64,000 bases of DNA from contig NZ_CP124862.1 in assembly GCF_030013905.1 (NCBI RefSeq), forward strand, positions 4,281,051 to 4,345,050, given 5' to 3'. This document shows positions 50,403-58,805 of this stretch, piece after piece. Each line of letters opens with the position of its first letter. The stretch's first letter is position 1. Below the pieces are notes generated by a model, which did no database searches, was not told the origin of the DNA, and was given only the letters and a program-made list of their open reading frames with translations. This stretch comes from Petroclostridium sp. X23 (lineage in GTDB: Bacteria; Bacillota; Clostridia; SK-Y3). The translations under genes were made by a program, and so were the position numbers.

Positions 50403-51842
50403 ATGTTAAAAACAGATGTGGTTGTAATTGGTGCGGGCGCGGTAGGCTGTGCTATTGCAAGGGAACTATCCAAATATATGATTGATGTTATAGTCGTTGA
50501 AAAAAATGAGGATATCGGAGGGGATGCATCAAAATCAAATAGTGCAATTATTCATACAGGATATGATGCGACTCCGGGAACGTTGGAATCACAACTTGTT
50601 GTTGCAGCAAATCCAATGTATTTTGAGTTGACAAAAGATCTCGATGTTCCATTTAAGCAGGTGGGAGCAATTCTTCCCGCAATTAATGATGAACAATATG
50701 AAAGTTTGCCTTCTATAAAAGAAAAGGCTTTTAAAAATAGAGTATATGATGTTGAATATTTAACGAAAGAACAATTGCTGGAAATGGAACCAAACCTGAA
50801 TCCGGAAGTAAAAGGCGGATTATATATTCCGAGGGAAAGTATAATTGACCCGTTTATTTTTGTTCAGGCACTGGCGGAAAATGCCCATGAAAACGGAGTT
50901 CGCTTTCTCTTAAACACAAAAGTAACAGAAATTAGCACAGAATACAATAAAATTAAATCTGTTGAAACTACTTCAGGAATTATTGATACAAAGTATGTAA
51001 TTAATGCAGCAGCACTTTATTCAGATGAAATTGCCGCCATGGTAGGAAAGGCGGATTATAAAATGGTGGCTAGAAGAGGCCAATTCTATATTTTAGATAA
51101 AAATACTTCTTGCAAAGTGAATAGAATTGTTCTTCCGATACCGACAAAAATTACGAAAGGAAAATTAATATGTCCGACAATTCATGGAAATATGCTCGTA
51201 GGGCCTACAGCAGAAGATCTGGACAATAAATTCGATAAATCTACTACAACAGAAGGGTTGCAAAGTATTTTAAACGATGTTAAAAGATTGGTTCCAAATA
51301 TAAATATAAGGGATAGTATTACCCAATATAGCGGATTAAGGCCAAACAGAAATCCTGAAGGATTGCATATCAATATGTACGATGACCTGGAAGGTTATGT
51401 GAATTTATCAGGCATCCGTTCTACCGGATTAACGCTAAGTTTAGCTGCGGGCAAGTATGTTGCAGAGCTAATGAAAGAGCATGGATTATCTCTTGAGCTC
51501 AAGAAAAATTTTATAAAAACTAGAAAAGGTATAGTGAAATTCAATGAACTGAGTCTGGAAGAACAGGAAAGAATTATTTCTGAGAATAACCTGTATGGAA
51601 ATATCATATGTCGCTGTGAAACAATAACAGAAGGTGAAATAGTAGATGCAGTCAGAAGGCCTCTCGGTGCTAAAAGTATTGATGGCGTAAAGCGCAGGGT
51701 GCGAGCCGGAATGGGACGCTGTCAGGGTGGATTCTGCGGCCCGAAGGTGATTGAGATACTGGCAAGGGAGTTAAATATTCCTATAGAAGCAGTTAAAAAG
51801 AATAACGAAGGAACGTATATGGTTACAGGGAAAACGAGGTAG
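50403..51842 (+). CDS. GlpA-like FAD-dependent dehydrogenase with BFD-type [2Fe-2S] C-terminus
   Basis: A 479-residue flavoprotein: a DAO-fold FAD domain (about 1-375, VVVIGAGAVGCAIARELSKY at the start, NSAIIHTGYDATPG for FAD/substrate) and a C-terminal BFD-like [2Fe-2S] domain (about 400-460, ICRCETITEGEIVDAVRRPL, GRCQGGFCGPKV). Such proteins oxidise glycerol 3-phosphate or related hydroxy-acids and pass electrons to the neighbouring subunits. ATG 50403 is chosen, 10 bases after AGGGGG; an in-frame TTG at 50361 precedes that site and overlaps the hairpin. It is 15 bases from the next gene. Confidence 0.9.
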   Translation: MLKTDVVVIGAGAVGCAIARELSKYMIDVIVVEKNEDIGGDASKSNSAIIHTGYDATPGTLESQLVVAANPMYFELTKDLDVPFKQVGAILPAINDEQYESLPSIKEKAFKNRVYDVEYLTKEQLLEMEPNLNPEVKGGLYIPRESIIDPFIFVQALAENAHENGVRFLLNTKVTEISTEYNKIKSVETTSGIIDTKYVINAAALYSDEIAAMVGKADYKMVARRGQFYILDKNTSCKVNRIVLPIPTKITKGKLICPTIHGNMLVGPTAEDLDNKFDKSTTTEGLQSILNDVKRLVPNINIRDSITQYSGLRPNRNPEGLHINMYDDLEGYVNLSGIRSTGLTLSLAAGKYVAELMKEHGLSLELKKNFIKTRKGIVKFNELSLEEQERIISENNLYGNIICRCETITEGEIVDAVRRPLGAKSIDGVKRRVRAGMGRCQGGFCGPKVIEILARELNIPIEAVKKNNEGTYMVTGKTR

Positions 51843-51857
51843 AGAGGAGTTTGACAA

Positions 51858-53120
51858 ATGTTTGAGATAAATTGTGATGTGGCTGTTATAGGTGGGGGGC
51901 CTGCTGGTCTTTCAGCGGCAGTTTCTGCCAAAAAGGAAGGGGCAGGTAAAGTTCTGATTATTGAACGAGACTACAGTCTGGGAGGTATACTTCAGCAGTG
52001 CATCCATCCTGGATTTGGACTGGCGTACTTTAAAGAAGAGCTGACAGGACCGGAATACGCCGGGAGATTTATTGATGAAGTCCTGGATGCAGGAGTTGAA
52101 GTTTTATTAAAGACGATGGTACTGGAGGTTTTACCGGAAGAAAAATTAATAATTTGTGTAAGTTCAGAGCGTGGAATGACAAAAGTAAATTTTAAAAGCG
52201 TTGTGTTAGCAATGGGGTGCAGGGAAAGAACACGAGCTAATATTATGATTCCGGGGACCAGGCCATCCGGCGTATATACGGCAGGCTCTGCTCAAAGGCT
52301 GATCAACCGTCAAAATGCAATGGTTGGGAAAAGAGTAGTCATTCTGGGCTCTGGAGACATTGGAATGATTATGGCTAGAAGAATGACCCTTGAAGGAGCA
52401 AAAGTACTGGCTGTTGTAGAGATTATGGATTTCCTGGCGGGATTAACCAGAAATAGGGTGCAGTGTTTGGATGACTTTGGGATACCGTTAAAATTAGCGC
52501 ATACCGTTACAAGAATCGTAGGCAATGAGCGAATTGAGGGTGTGTATATTGCTGCAGTAGATGAAAACAAAAAACCTCTATTCGATACAGAAGAATATAT
52601 TGAGTGTGATACTCTGTTATTATCAGTCGGCCTGATACCTGAAAATGAACTTACTAAAAAAGCTGAAATCAAAATATCAGACATAACAAACGGACCTATT
52701 GTCAACCAGTATATGCAGACTTCCGCGGCTCCGGTTTTTGCATGCGGAAATGTGGTGCACGTAAACGACCTGGTGGACAATGTTTCTGTAGAAAGTATAA
52801 CAGCAGGAAAATACGCAGCTCACTACGCACTTGGAACAATGCCGGATATTGTTAAAAAGGTTGAGGTAATTAAAGGCAATAACGTCAGATACCTTTGTCC
52901 GCATGAGATGAATGTTTCTAAAGAAAATGAAAAAGTAAAATTTTATTTTAGGGTTTTATGTCCGGACAGAGATGTTAAAATTGTAGTTAAATCGAATGGT
53001 GAAGTCATAGCTTCTAAAAAAGCAAAAATTATCAATCCGGGTGAAATGGAAAATATTCAAATCAATATGGAAGAAATCAATAGCGAGAGCATTACTATAG
53101 AAGTAATAAAGGAGGCATAA
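51858..53120 (+). CDS. NAD/FAD-dependent oxidoreductase (GlpB-like partner)
   Basis: A 420-residue pyridine-nucleotide-disulfide-type oxidoreductase. An FAD-binding VAVIGGGPAGLSAAVSAKKEG starts the protein, CIHPGFGLAYF lies near the flavin, and a second Rossmann motif VVILGSGDIGMIMARRMTLEG (about residues 162-182) binds NAD(P). The last 80 residues form a beta-rich tail (YLCPHEMNVSKENEKVKFYFRVL). In clostridial operons it accompanies the GlpA-like protein and DUF1667 in place of the E. coli GlpB/GlpC subunits. Expected to pass electrons to NAD+ or a ferredoxin; inference. Confidence 0.9.
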   Translation: MFEINCDVAVIGGGPAGLSAAVSAKKEGAGKVLIIERDYSLGGILQQCIHPGFGLAYFKEELTGPEYAGRFIDEVLDAGVEVLLKTMVLEVLPEEKLIICVSSERGMTKVNFKSVVLAMGCRERTRANIMIPGTRPSGVYTAGSAQRLINRQNAMVGKRVVILGSGDIGMIMARRMTLEGAKVLAVVEIMDFLAGLTRNRVQCLDDFGIPLKLAHTVTRIVGNERIEGVYIAAVDENKKPLFDTEEYIECDTLLLSVGLIPENELTKKAEIKISDITNGPIVNQYMQTSAAPVFACGNVVHVNDLVDNVSVESITAGKYAAHYALGTMPDIVKKVEVIKGNNVRYLCPHEMNVSKENEKVKFYFRVLCPDRDVKIVVKSNGEVIASKKAKIINPGEMENIQINMEEINSESITIEVIKEA

Positions 53121-53124
53121 TTAA

Positions 53125-53478
53125 ATGCTAAAGGAAATCATTTGTACGGTTTGCCCTATGGGATGCAATATTTCTGTGGAGGGTGAAGGAGAAAATATTG
53201 CTTCTATAAAGGGTTACAACTGTAATAGGGGTATAGAATACGGGAAAAATGAATTTGCACATCCGGTGAGAATATTAACAACAACTGTAAAAGCTGCAGA
53301 TGATAATATACTTTTGCCGGTTCGTTCCAGCAAGCCGATACCAAAAGAACTGATAATGGAATGTATGAGTGAAATTAAAAAAGTAAGAGTAGCAGGAAAA
53401 GTTAAACGATATGAGGTCATTATCCAAAATATTTGCGGAAGTGATGCAGATATAGTTGCCACAGGAAGCTTAGAATAG
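53125..53478 (+). CDS. DUF1667 protein, small subunit of the GlpA-like module
   Basis: A 117-residue DUF1667 protein. Four conserved cysteines (ICTVCPMGCNI and the later YNCNRG) suggest an Fe-S or zinc site. HPVRILTTTVK and LLPVRSSKPIPK are standard for the family. It occurs regularly after the FAD/NAD oxidoreductase gene in clostridial glycerol-type operons, here with a 4-base gap, so it is probably the third subunit of one complex. Electron-transfer role is inferred. Confidence 0.92.
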   Translation: MLKEIICTVCPMGCNISVEGEGENIASIKGYNCNRGIEYGKNEFAHPVRILTTTVKAADDNILLPVRSSKPIPKELIMECMSEIKKVRVAGKVKRYEVIIQNICGSDADIVATGSLE

Positions 53479-53488
53479 GAGGATTTCC

Positions 53489-53521
53489 ATGGCTGAACGA
53501 GTAAAAATCAATGAAAGGTGA
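53489..53521 (+). CDS. Ten-codon ORF with strong ribosome binding site; remnant
   Basis: ATG lies 6 bases after AGGAGGA and reads MAERVKINER then TGA. It sits exactly where a fourth gene of the operon would begin. It may be the surviving start of a deleted gene; translation of the short peptide is possible but unproven. Up to 53663 nothing else is recognisable. Confidence 0.25.
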   Translation: MAERVKINER

Positions 53522-53663
53522 ACTGCTGCTTGCGGAAATGAACCGTGAGTAGAACTCAGCGGGGATAACACATTAATTTTATATAAAAAACACTTCAATT
53601 TTTACAACCTTTCTCATATATATACTATAGAAGACTAGAAATATTAAATGGGGAGGGATTTTT

Positions 53664-54965
53664 TTGCGCAAGAGTACAAATTATCATAGATTGTTTATTA
53701 TGATGAAAGAAGAAGATCCTGGATTTGGTAAAAACGGAAAACCTACAGGATATTTGAAATTGGAAACAAAAGAGAATAAAGCAAAAGCATTGGTGCATAT
53801 TCAGAATGTTGGCCAAGTAGATGAAAACCATGTACTAAAGGCCTATTTGTTATCCGGTTCACGGCCTAAAGCCAAGCCTCTGCCATTAGGTGCAATCAAT
53901 CTTATAGGGGATAGTGGAGATGCTTCATGCGAATTTAGCAAGGAGGATGTTCAAAGGTTGGGACTGGATATACAGTTGATGGATACTATTATTATTGAGT
54001 GTAAGAATACGGTAATGGAAAATGGAATAAATGCTTTTCCGTTAGTGGGATTTGAAAAACAGCGGTGGAATTGGAAAGATGTGTTTATGGACAATAAAAC
54101 AGAGCCTCAAGCTGAAACGCGTAATTTCGATAGTAAAGAAGTACTTAAAGAAGTGAAACAAGCAACCATAGATAAAGCGGCGGACGAAATTACCCAACAA
54201 TCAACGGATGAAGTGACGGATGAAGTAATGAATAAAGTACTTGATGAAATAACGCAGCAATCAATCGATGAGCCTGTGGATGAACAAGAGACATTCAAAA
54301 TTCCGGTAGGATTTGTATGGAATAAAGGACAGATAGAGAAAAAAGACAGCGATGAAGATGATATAAAAGAAAAAGAACATGAGGATGCCAACACGCATGA
54401 GAAGGATTTAAAAACCGATGCTACAAGCAGTACAGCAGTTCCTTCCGATTGGGAAGCTGAACAAAAATATCTTGAGGAAACCATGAAAGCCTTTGAACGG
54501 AGTTTTAATACCCAAGATAAAAAAGTCGAGAAAGATAAAGCTGTGTCCGATGAAATACAAAAATTTAATCATCACTTATCCAGATACGCAGTAGCCAAAC
54601 AGCCGTATACCGATAATGATTTGGGTTTCAAATGGTGGACTATCAATGATTGCTCATTTATATTAAATAATTTATACTCAAACCATGCAATAACCTTTTC
54701 ATTGTATAACCCCTATGTAATACGTCTTGTACGCCGATACGGATATTTTCTGTTCGGTATGAAAGAAGATGAAAAGCGTAACGTCAAACATATCGCTTAT
54801 GCAGTTCCGTCAAGATATGCTACCGAACCGCACCCTTTGCTAAACCTGCAGGCTTATGCATACTGGGTTCCCAAAAACGGGGAGAGGAATAGGATTGGTG
54901 CGCTTGGATATTGGATCATTTGCGCAGATGTAGAAAAAGGGGATTTTATTTCTTTTAATGCCTGA
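53664..54965 (+). CDS. Clostridial conserved protein of unknown function, two domains with acidic linker
   Basis: A 433-residue soluble protein. The N-terminal part (about 1-140; TNYHRLFIMMKEEDPGFGKN, LKLETKENKAKALVHIQNV, GDASCEFSKEDV, FPLVGFEKQRWNWKDVF) looks like a compact beta domain. A low-complexity acidic linker (about 145-290) has repeated DE(I/V)TQQS-type units. The C-terminal part (about 310-433; FKWWTINDCSFILNNLY, YNPYVIRLVRRYGYFLFG, HPLLNLQAYAYWV) is aromatic-rich. I recall similar unnamed proteins in Clostridia but know no function. It starts at TTG after GGGAGGG. Neighbours give no clue. Confidence 0.8.
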   Translation: MRKSTNYHRLFIMMKEEDPGFGKNGKPTGYLKLETKENKAKALVHIQNVGQVDENHVLKAYLLSGSRPKAKPLPLGAINLIGDSGDASCEFSKEDVQRLGLDIQLMDTIIIECKNTVMENGINAFPLVGFEKQRWNWKDVFMDNKTEPQAETRNFDSKEVLKEVKQATIDKAADEITQQSTDEVTDEVMNKVLDEITQQSIDEPVDEQETFKIPVGFVWNKGQIEKKDSDEDDIKEKEHEDANTHEKDLKTDATSSTAVPSDWEAEQKYLEETMKAFERSFNTQDKKVEKDKAVSDEIQKFNHHLSRYAVAKQPYTDNDLGFKWWTINDCSFILNNLYSNHAITFSLYNPYVIRLVRRYGYFLFGMKEDEKRNVKHIAYAVPSRYATEPHPLLNLQAYAYWVPKNGERNRIGALGYWIICADVEKGDFISFNA

Positions 54966-55048
54966 TATAAAATGTATGGAATTTGATGTATAATGTAAAA
55001 AACACATAAAAGATAAAGCTATATTCATACATTTTTGAAATTTATTGC

Positions 55049-55077
55049 TTTACTATTTTAGTTAACTAAAATATAAT
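55049..55077 (+). promoter_or_regulatory. Promoter with overlapping operator, amino-acid ABC operon
   Basis: TTTACT, 17-base spacer, TATAAT (55072-55077). The spacer contains the perfect 16-base palindrome TTTTAGTTAACTAAAA (55056-55071), placed where a bound repressor would block RNA polymerase. The regulator is unknown. Confidence 0.6.
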
Positions 55078-55118
55078 GCTAAAAGAGTTATGTAGATTAT
55101 AAAAGTGGGGGTATACAT

Positions 55119-55895
55119 ATGAAAAAAATTTTTGCGTTAGCAGTAGCGGTAATATTAGTAACCGGTATATTGTTGACAGGATGCTCAGGTGCGGCACCAA
55201 AGACATCTGAAAAGTTTGTTGTGGGGCTTGATGATGCATTTCCGCCAATGGGGTTTAAAGATGAAAGCGGTAAAATTGTAGGATTTGACGTTGACATGGC
55301 CAAGGAAGCCGCAAAAAGAATGGGCATGGAAGTAGAGTTTAAAGCGATTGATTGGGATAGTAAAGTACTTGAGTTAAACGGAGAAAAAATTGATGTAATA
55401 TGGAACGGATTGACCATTAACGATAAGAGAAAAAAGGAAGTCTTATTCTCAGAACCTTACCTTGAAAACAAACAGATTATTGTTGTAACGGAAGGTTCTA
55501 CAATAAAAACCAAAGCGGATCTTAAAGATAAGATGGTAGGCGTTCAATCGGCAAGCAGCAGTATAGATGCTTTAGAAAAAGATGAAGCAACCTTAAAAAC
55601 GCTTAAAGAAGTTAAACAATACGGTGATAATACCCAGGCTTTGATGGATCTGGAAGCCGGTAGAATTGACGCAGTGGTTGTAGATGAAGTTGTGGGCCGC
55701 TTCTATATCGCAAAAAAACCGGGCAAATTTGCTATTTTAGAAGATCATTTCGGTTCTGAAGAATACGGTGTCGGTTTCAGATTAAAGGATACCGAATTCC
55801 GTGATAAACTGCAAAACGCATTGAATGAAATGAAAAAAGATGGCGCTTCAGCAGAAATTTCCAAAGCATGGTTTGGCGAAGATGTTGTGAAATAA
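55119..55895 (+). CDS. Polar amino-acid ABC transporter substrate-binding lipoprotein
   Basis: A 258-residue SBP_bac_3 protein. The signal peptide ends in the lipobox LTGC near residue 22. The mature part has the usual start KFVVGLDDAFPPMGFKDE and IVGFDVDMAKEAAKRMG, then IDVIWNGLTINDKRKKEVLFSEPY and a late GSEEYGVGFRLKD. It delivers a polar amino acid to the following permease/ATPase. The ligand (glutamine, cystine, arginine or similar) is not decided by the motifs. A stable hairpin follows, so its mRNA may be made in excess over that of the membrane components. Confidence 0.93.
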   Translation: MKKIFALAVAVILVTGILLTGCSGAAPKTSEKFVVGLDDAFPPMGFKDESGKIVGFDVDMAKEAAKRMGMEVEFKAIDWDSKVLELNGEKIDVIWNGLTINDKRKKEVLFSEPYLENKQIIVVTEGSTIKTKADLKDKMVGVQSASSSIDALEKDEATLKTLKEVKQYGDNTQALMDLEAGRIDAVVVDEVVGRFYIAKKPGKFAILEDHFGSEEYGVGFRLKDTEFRDKLQNALNEMKKDGASAEISKAWFGEDVVK

Positions 55896-55910
55896 TTTGA
55901 GACTTTTATA

Positions 55911-55949
55911 AAATATAGGCTGCCGGTCTTTGACCGGCAGCCTATATTT
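55911..55949 (+). terminator. Strong hairpin between binding-protein and permease genes
   Basis: AAATATAGGCTGCCGGTC pairs perfectly with GACCGGCAGCCTATATTT around a 3-base loop, followed by GTATT. It is probably a partial terminator or mRNA-stabilising element giving higher expression of the binding protein. Confidence 0.8.
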
Positions 55950-56011
55950 GTATTATAATAGTTTTAATATACTACAAATGAAATAAATAAGGATCAGGAG
56001 AGATTTTTTAA

Positions 56012-56668
56012 ATGGATTATTTAATAAAGATTACCATTCCGATACTCCAAGGTGCGACGGTCACACTGCAATTGTTTTTTATTACCATTCTTCTGTCCAT
56101 CCCATTGGGGTTGGTCATTGCACTGATGAGAATATCAAAGTTCAAATTTCTAAAAGACTTTACAAGCATATATGTTTGGCTGTGGAGGGGAACGCCGCTG
56201 CTGCTGCAGTTGCTCTTTGTATATTACGGCTTGCCGTTTGTGCCGGTGATAGGACCTTTTTTCAGGTTTGACGCGTTTACTGCTGCAGTTGCTACTTTTT
56301 CCTTGAACTATGCAGCGTATTTTGCGGAAATATTCCGGGCCGGTATAGAATCTATTGACAAAGGGCAATATGAAGCCTCTAAAGTACTAGGTATGACCTA
56401 TTGGCAGACCATGAAAAGAATTATCCTGCCCCAAGTAATCAAAAGGGTGCTCCCGCCTGTGAGCAATGAGACCATTACACTTGTTAAGGATACGGCACTA
56501 GTATATGCGATTGCGCTAGTTGAGCTTTCCCGTGAAGCAAAAATTGCTGCGGTTCGGGATTTCACCACACTGCCTTTTGTAGTTGCGGCAGTAGTTTATC
56601 TTGCGATGACGCTGGTTTTAACCATTGTCTTCAAAAAACTCGAGCAGAGATATGCCATTTACGAATAG
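56012..56668 (+). CDS. Amino-acid ABC transporter permease
   Basis: A 218-residue HisM/GlnP-type permease with five membrane segments. Family marks include GATVTLQLFFITILLSIPLG at the start, the RGTPLLLQLLFVYYGLP block and the ATPase-contacting EAA loop EASKVLGMTYWQTMKRIILPQ. Only one permease gene is present, so the transporter would contain a homodimer. It lies 9 bases before the ATPase gene. Confidence 0.96.
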   Translation: MDYLIKITIPILQGATVTLQLFFITILLSIPLGLVIALMRISKFKFLKDFTSIYVWLWRGTPLLLQLLFVYYGLPFVPVIGPFFRFDAFTAAVATFSLNYAAYFAEIFRAGIESIDKGQYEASKVLGMTYWQTMKRIILPQVIKRVLPPVSNETITLVKDTALVYAIALVELSREAKIAAVRDFTTLPFVVAAVVYLAMTLVLTIVFKKLEQRYAIYE

Positions 56669-56677
56669 GAGAAAAAT

Positions 56678-57436
56678 ATGAAAATGATTGAAGTCAGTAA
56701 CGTTCATAAAAAATTTCATAACCTGGAGGTTCTCAAAGGTATTTCACTGCAAGTTGAAAAAGGAGAAGTCATTGCCGTTATAGGGCCTTCCGGTTCGGGT
56801 AAAAGTACGCTGCTAAGATGTCTGAACCACTTGGAGATCATAGATAAAGGCGCTATTATTATTCAAGGTAAGGTGATGGTATCGGCAGACTCTTCGGATA
56901 AGAGCCATTACAAGCCTGAAAGTGAAGTAAGAGCCGCATGTAGAAAAATAGGAATGGTATTTCAAAACTTTAATCTTTTTCCGCATAAAACGGTTTTGGA
57001 AAATATCATAGAGGCACCCATGATTGTGGATAAAATATCGAAAGAACAAGCTGTTCCAATTGCGGAAGAGCTGTTAAAGAAAGTAGGCCTGCTGGATAAA
57101 CGGAATAATTATCCGTCTCAGATTTCCGGAGGGCAAAAGCAGAGAGTCGCTATCGCAAGGGCTTTGGCGATGAAACCGGATATTATGCTATTTGATGAAC
57201 CTACTTCTGCGTTGGACCCGGAGTTGACAGGTGAAGTCCTTAATACGATGAAAGAACTCGCTGCCGAACACATGACAATGCTGGTGGTAACCCATGAAAT
57301 GGGTTTTGCCCGTGAAGTTGCCGATAGGGTCATATTTATGGATAACGGTGAGATTGTTGAACAAGGAGCACCGGAAGAAATTTTCCTAAATCCTGTTCAT
57401 CCAAGGACGAAAGCATTTTTGAATAAAATGTTATGA
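56678..57436 (+). CDS. Amino-acid ABC transporter ATP-binding protein
   Basis: A 252-residue GlnQ-type ATPase powering the preceding permease. Walker A GPSGSGKST (about residues 35-43), Q loop VFQNFNLFPH, signature ISGGQKQRVAIARAL, Walker B IMLFDEPTSALDPE and the switch His in VVTHEMGFA are all intact. Last gene of the operon; it ends at a good terminator. Confidence 0.97.
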   Translation: MKMIEVSNVHKKFHNLEVLKGISLQVEKGEVIAVIGPSGSGKSTLLRCLNHLEIIDKGAIIIQGKVMVSADSSDKSHYKPESEVRAACRKIGMVFQNFNLFPHKTVLENIIEAPMIVDKISKEQAVPIAEELLKKVGLLDKRNNYPSQISGGQKQRVAIARALAMKPDIMLFDEPTSALDPELTGEVLNTMKELAAEHMTMLVVTHEMGFAREVADRVIFMDNGEIVEQGAPEEIFLNPVHPRTKAFLNKML

Positions 57437-57473
57437 TTAAGATGAAGTTAGTATTGACCTTTTGGTCATAAAG

Positions 57474-57500
57474 AAAGCACTTGCTTAGTGCAAGTGCTTT
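57474..57500. terminator. Bidirectional terminator between convergent genes
   Basis: AAAGCACTTGC pairs with GCAAGTGCTTT around TTAGT; A and T runs on either side serve both the ABC operon and the minus-strand gene. Confidence 0.82.
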
Positions 57501-57511
57501 GTGAATTTATC

Positions 57512-58012
57512 TTATAAGTATTTGGACATAATATTAAGGTATGATTGCGAAACTTCCGGGCATGCCGATAATAGAGTATCCATAACATAATCAATGTTAC
57601 TATCGTCGATTCTTTTTGCATTGCCAAAAGAATCTATATTAGTGTTTTCTGTATTTAAAGAATGATATATAGCATTTATAATGGGGGATTGCATAACTAT
57701 TTCACTTTCTTCAGATTTTTCTGAATAAAACAGTTCACCTTCAACCATAATGAATTGCCCGTAGGAAAGTTCTTTTTGACAAGTATTTAAAGCGTCTTCA
57801 GACGCACTTTCACAATCATATTGTATATGTTCCACATGTTTTAAATCGAGCCTATTTATATTTTCTTTTCTCGTTAAAACACATCTGACTTCGAGTTCTA
57901 ATAGCCGTTCTTTCATATGCTCGGAAAAATCCTTGCCAAACTCTACGATGAACCGCTTCATAGATATTGATTTTTTTATACTATTATTTCTTCTCACTGA
58001 AAGAATCCTCAT
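57512..58012 (-). CDS. Hypothetical protein, soluble
   Basis: A 166-residue protein without membrane segments, signal peptide or motif that I recognise. It contains several acidic stretches and ends in a helical part (IDYVMDTLLSACPEVSQSYLN). The exact start is uncertain: the ATG at 58012 has no clear ribosome binding site, the in-frame GTG at residue 6 is preceded by GAGGA within the frame, and ATG at residue 18 begins MKRFIVEFGKDF. It is monocistronic between two unrelated units. The even codon pattern over the whole length supports a real gene. Confidence 0.6.
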   Translation of the reverse strand: MRILSVRRNNSIKKSISMKRFIVEFGKDFSEHMKERLLELEVRCVLTRKENINRLDLKHVEHIQYDCESASEDALNTCQKELSYGQFIMVEGELFYSEKSEESEIVMQSPIINAIYHSLNTENTNIDSFGNAKRIDDSNIDYVMDTLLSACPEVSQSYLNIMSKYL

Positions 58013-58256
58013 TTCTAAAGTTTGTTATTGGAAAAAGAGTTGTTGAATTTTAACTGAGAATAAATTAAAAGACTGCTGGCAGTTAAAAGTCACCTTTGCC
58101 CAAGGTAGTAATGCATTTATTATTTAAATATAAAGATGGACCAATGTGCTAATTTTATTTTGCTTCAATAGTGTTTTCAATTGGCTCTATTAGTATACTA
58201 TAAAACAATATATTTAGCAAAAATATATAGTAATACATAATTTTACTAATATTTTG

Positions 58257-58420
58257 TTTGATATATAGAGGGAATAATGGTATAATAAGATAACGACAAA
58301 AATATGAAGTACTTGCTTCTCGTTTTCAAGGTTAGTTGTGTGTACGTCATAACTAGAATTTGATAATACTTGGTTGTAACGAAGAGTGGATTGCTTGGCC
58401 TATCCACTCTTTGGCTTTTA
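58257..58420 (+). promoter_or_regulatory. Leader region of the rpoZ-infC unit with candidate attenuator
   Basis: A weak promoter (TTTGAT, 18 bases, TATAAT at 58281-58286) is followed by about 245 untranslated bases. Within them AGAGTGGAT (58383-58391) pairs with ATCCACTCT (58402-58410) and is followed by TTTGGCTTTT, resembling an attenuator. infC operons are classically leader-regulated, but I see no T-box element. The 58013-58256 stretch is AT-rich and appears empty. Confidence 0.45.
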
Positions 58421-58536
58421 CTGCGCTATTGCAGGAAAAGGGGATGCATTTAAGTGATTAAGATGAGATGTACACACCGAAATATTTTCGAGTATCAGCT
58501 TTTAAAACCAAATAGAGAAGAAGGGAGGTCAATATT

Positions 58537-58764
58537 ATGATTGACCCACCAATAAGTACATTGTTAGAAAAAACAGATGATAGATTTACACTTTGCATTT
58601 TTGCGGCTAAAAGGGCAAGACAGTTGATAGATGGCGCCAAGTGCCTTGTAAAGGTTGATGGTGGAAAGCCGGTTACAATTGCGATTAATGAAATTGATGC
58701 AGGTAAAGTGAAATTTAAAAGAATGAAAAGGGTTGTTAAATTACAAAGTAATTTAGCTAAATAA
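58537..58764 (+). CDS. rpoZ: RNA polymerase omega subunit-like protein
   Basis: A 75-residue protein matching the omega subunit: PPISTLLEKTDDRFTLCIFAAKRARQLIDGA and KPVTIAINEIDAGKVKFKR. Omega stabilises assembly of RNA polymerase beta-prime. In most Firmicutes rpoZ follows gmk; here it stands directly before infC, 41 bases apart, in an odd place. It may be the only copy relocated, or a second copy. The GGGAGG site is strong. The match is good for the N-terminal helix region, and length is normal. Confidence 0.78.
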   Translation: MIDPPISTLLEKTDDRFTLCIFAAKRARQLIDGAKCLVKVDGGKPVTIAINEIDAGKVKFKRMKRVVKLQSNLAK

Positions 58765-58805
58765 ATTTGTAATTATTACAAAAAATATTAATGGAGGTGT
58801 TTGGT

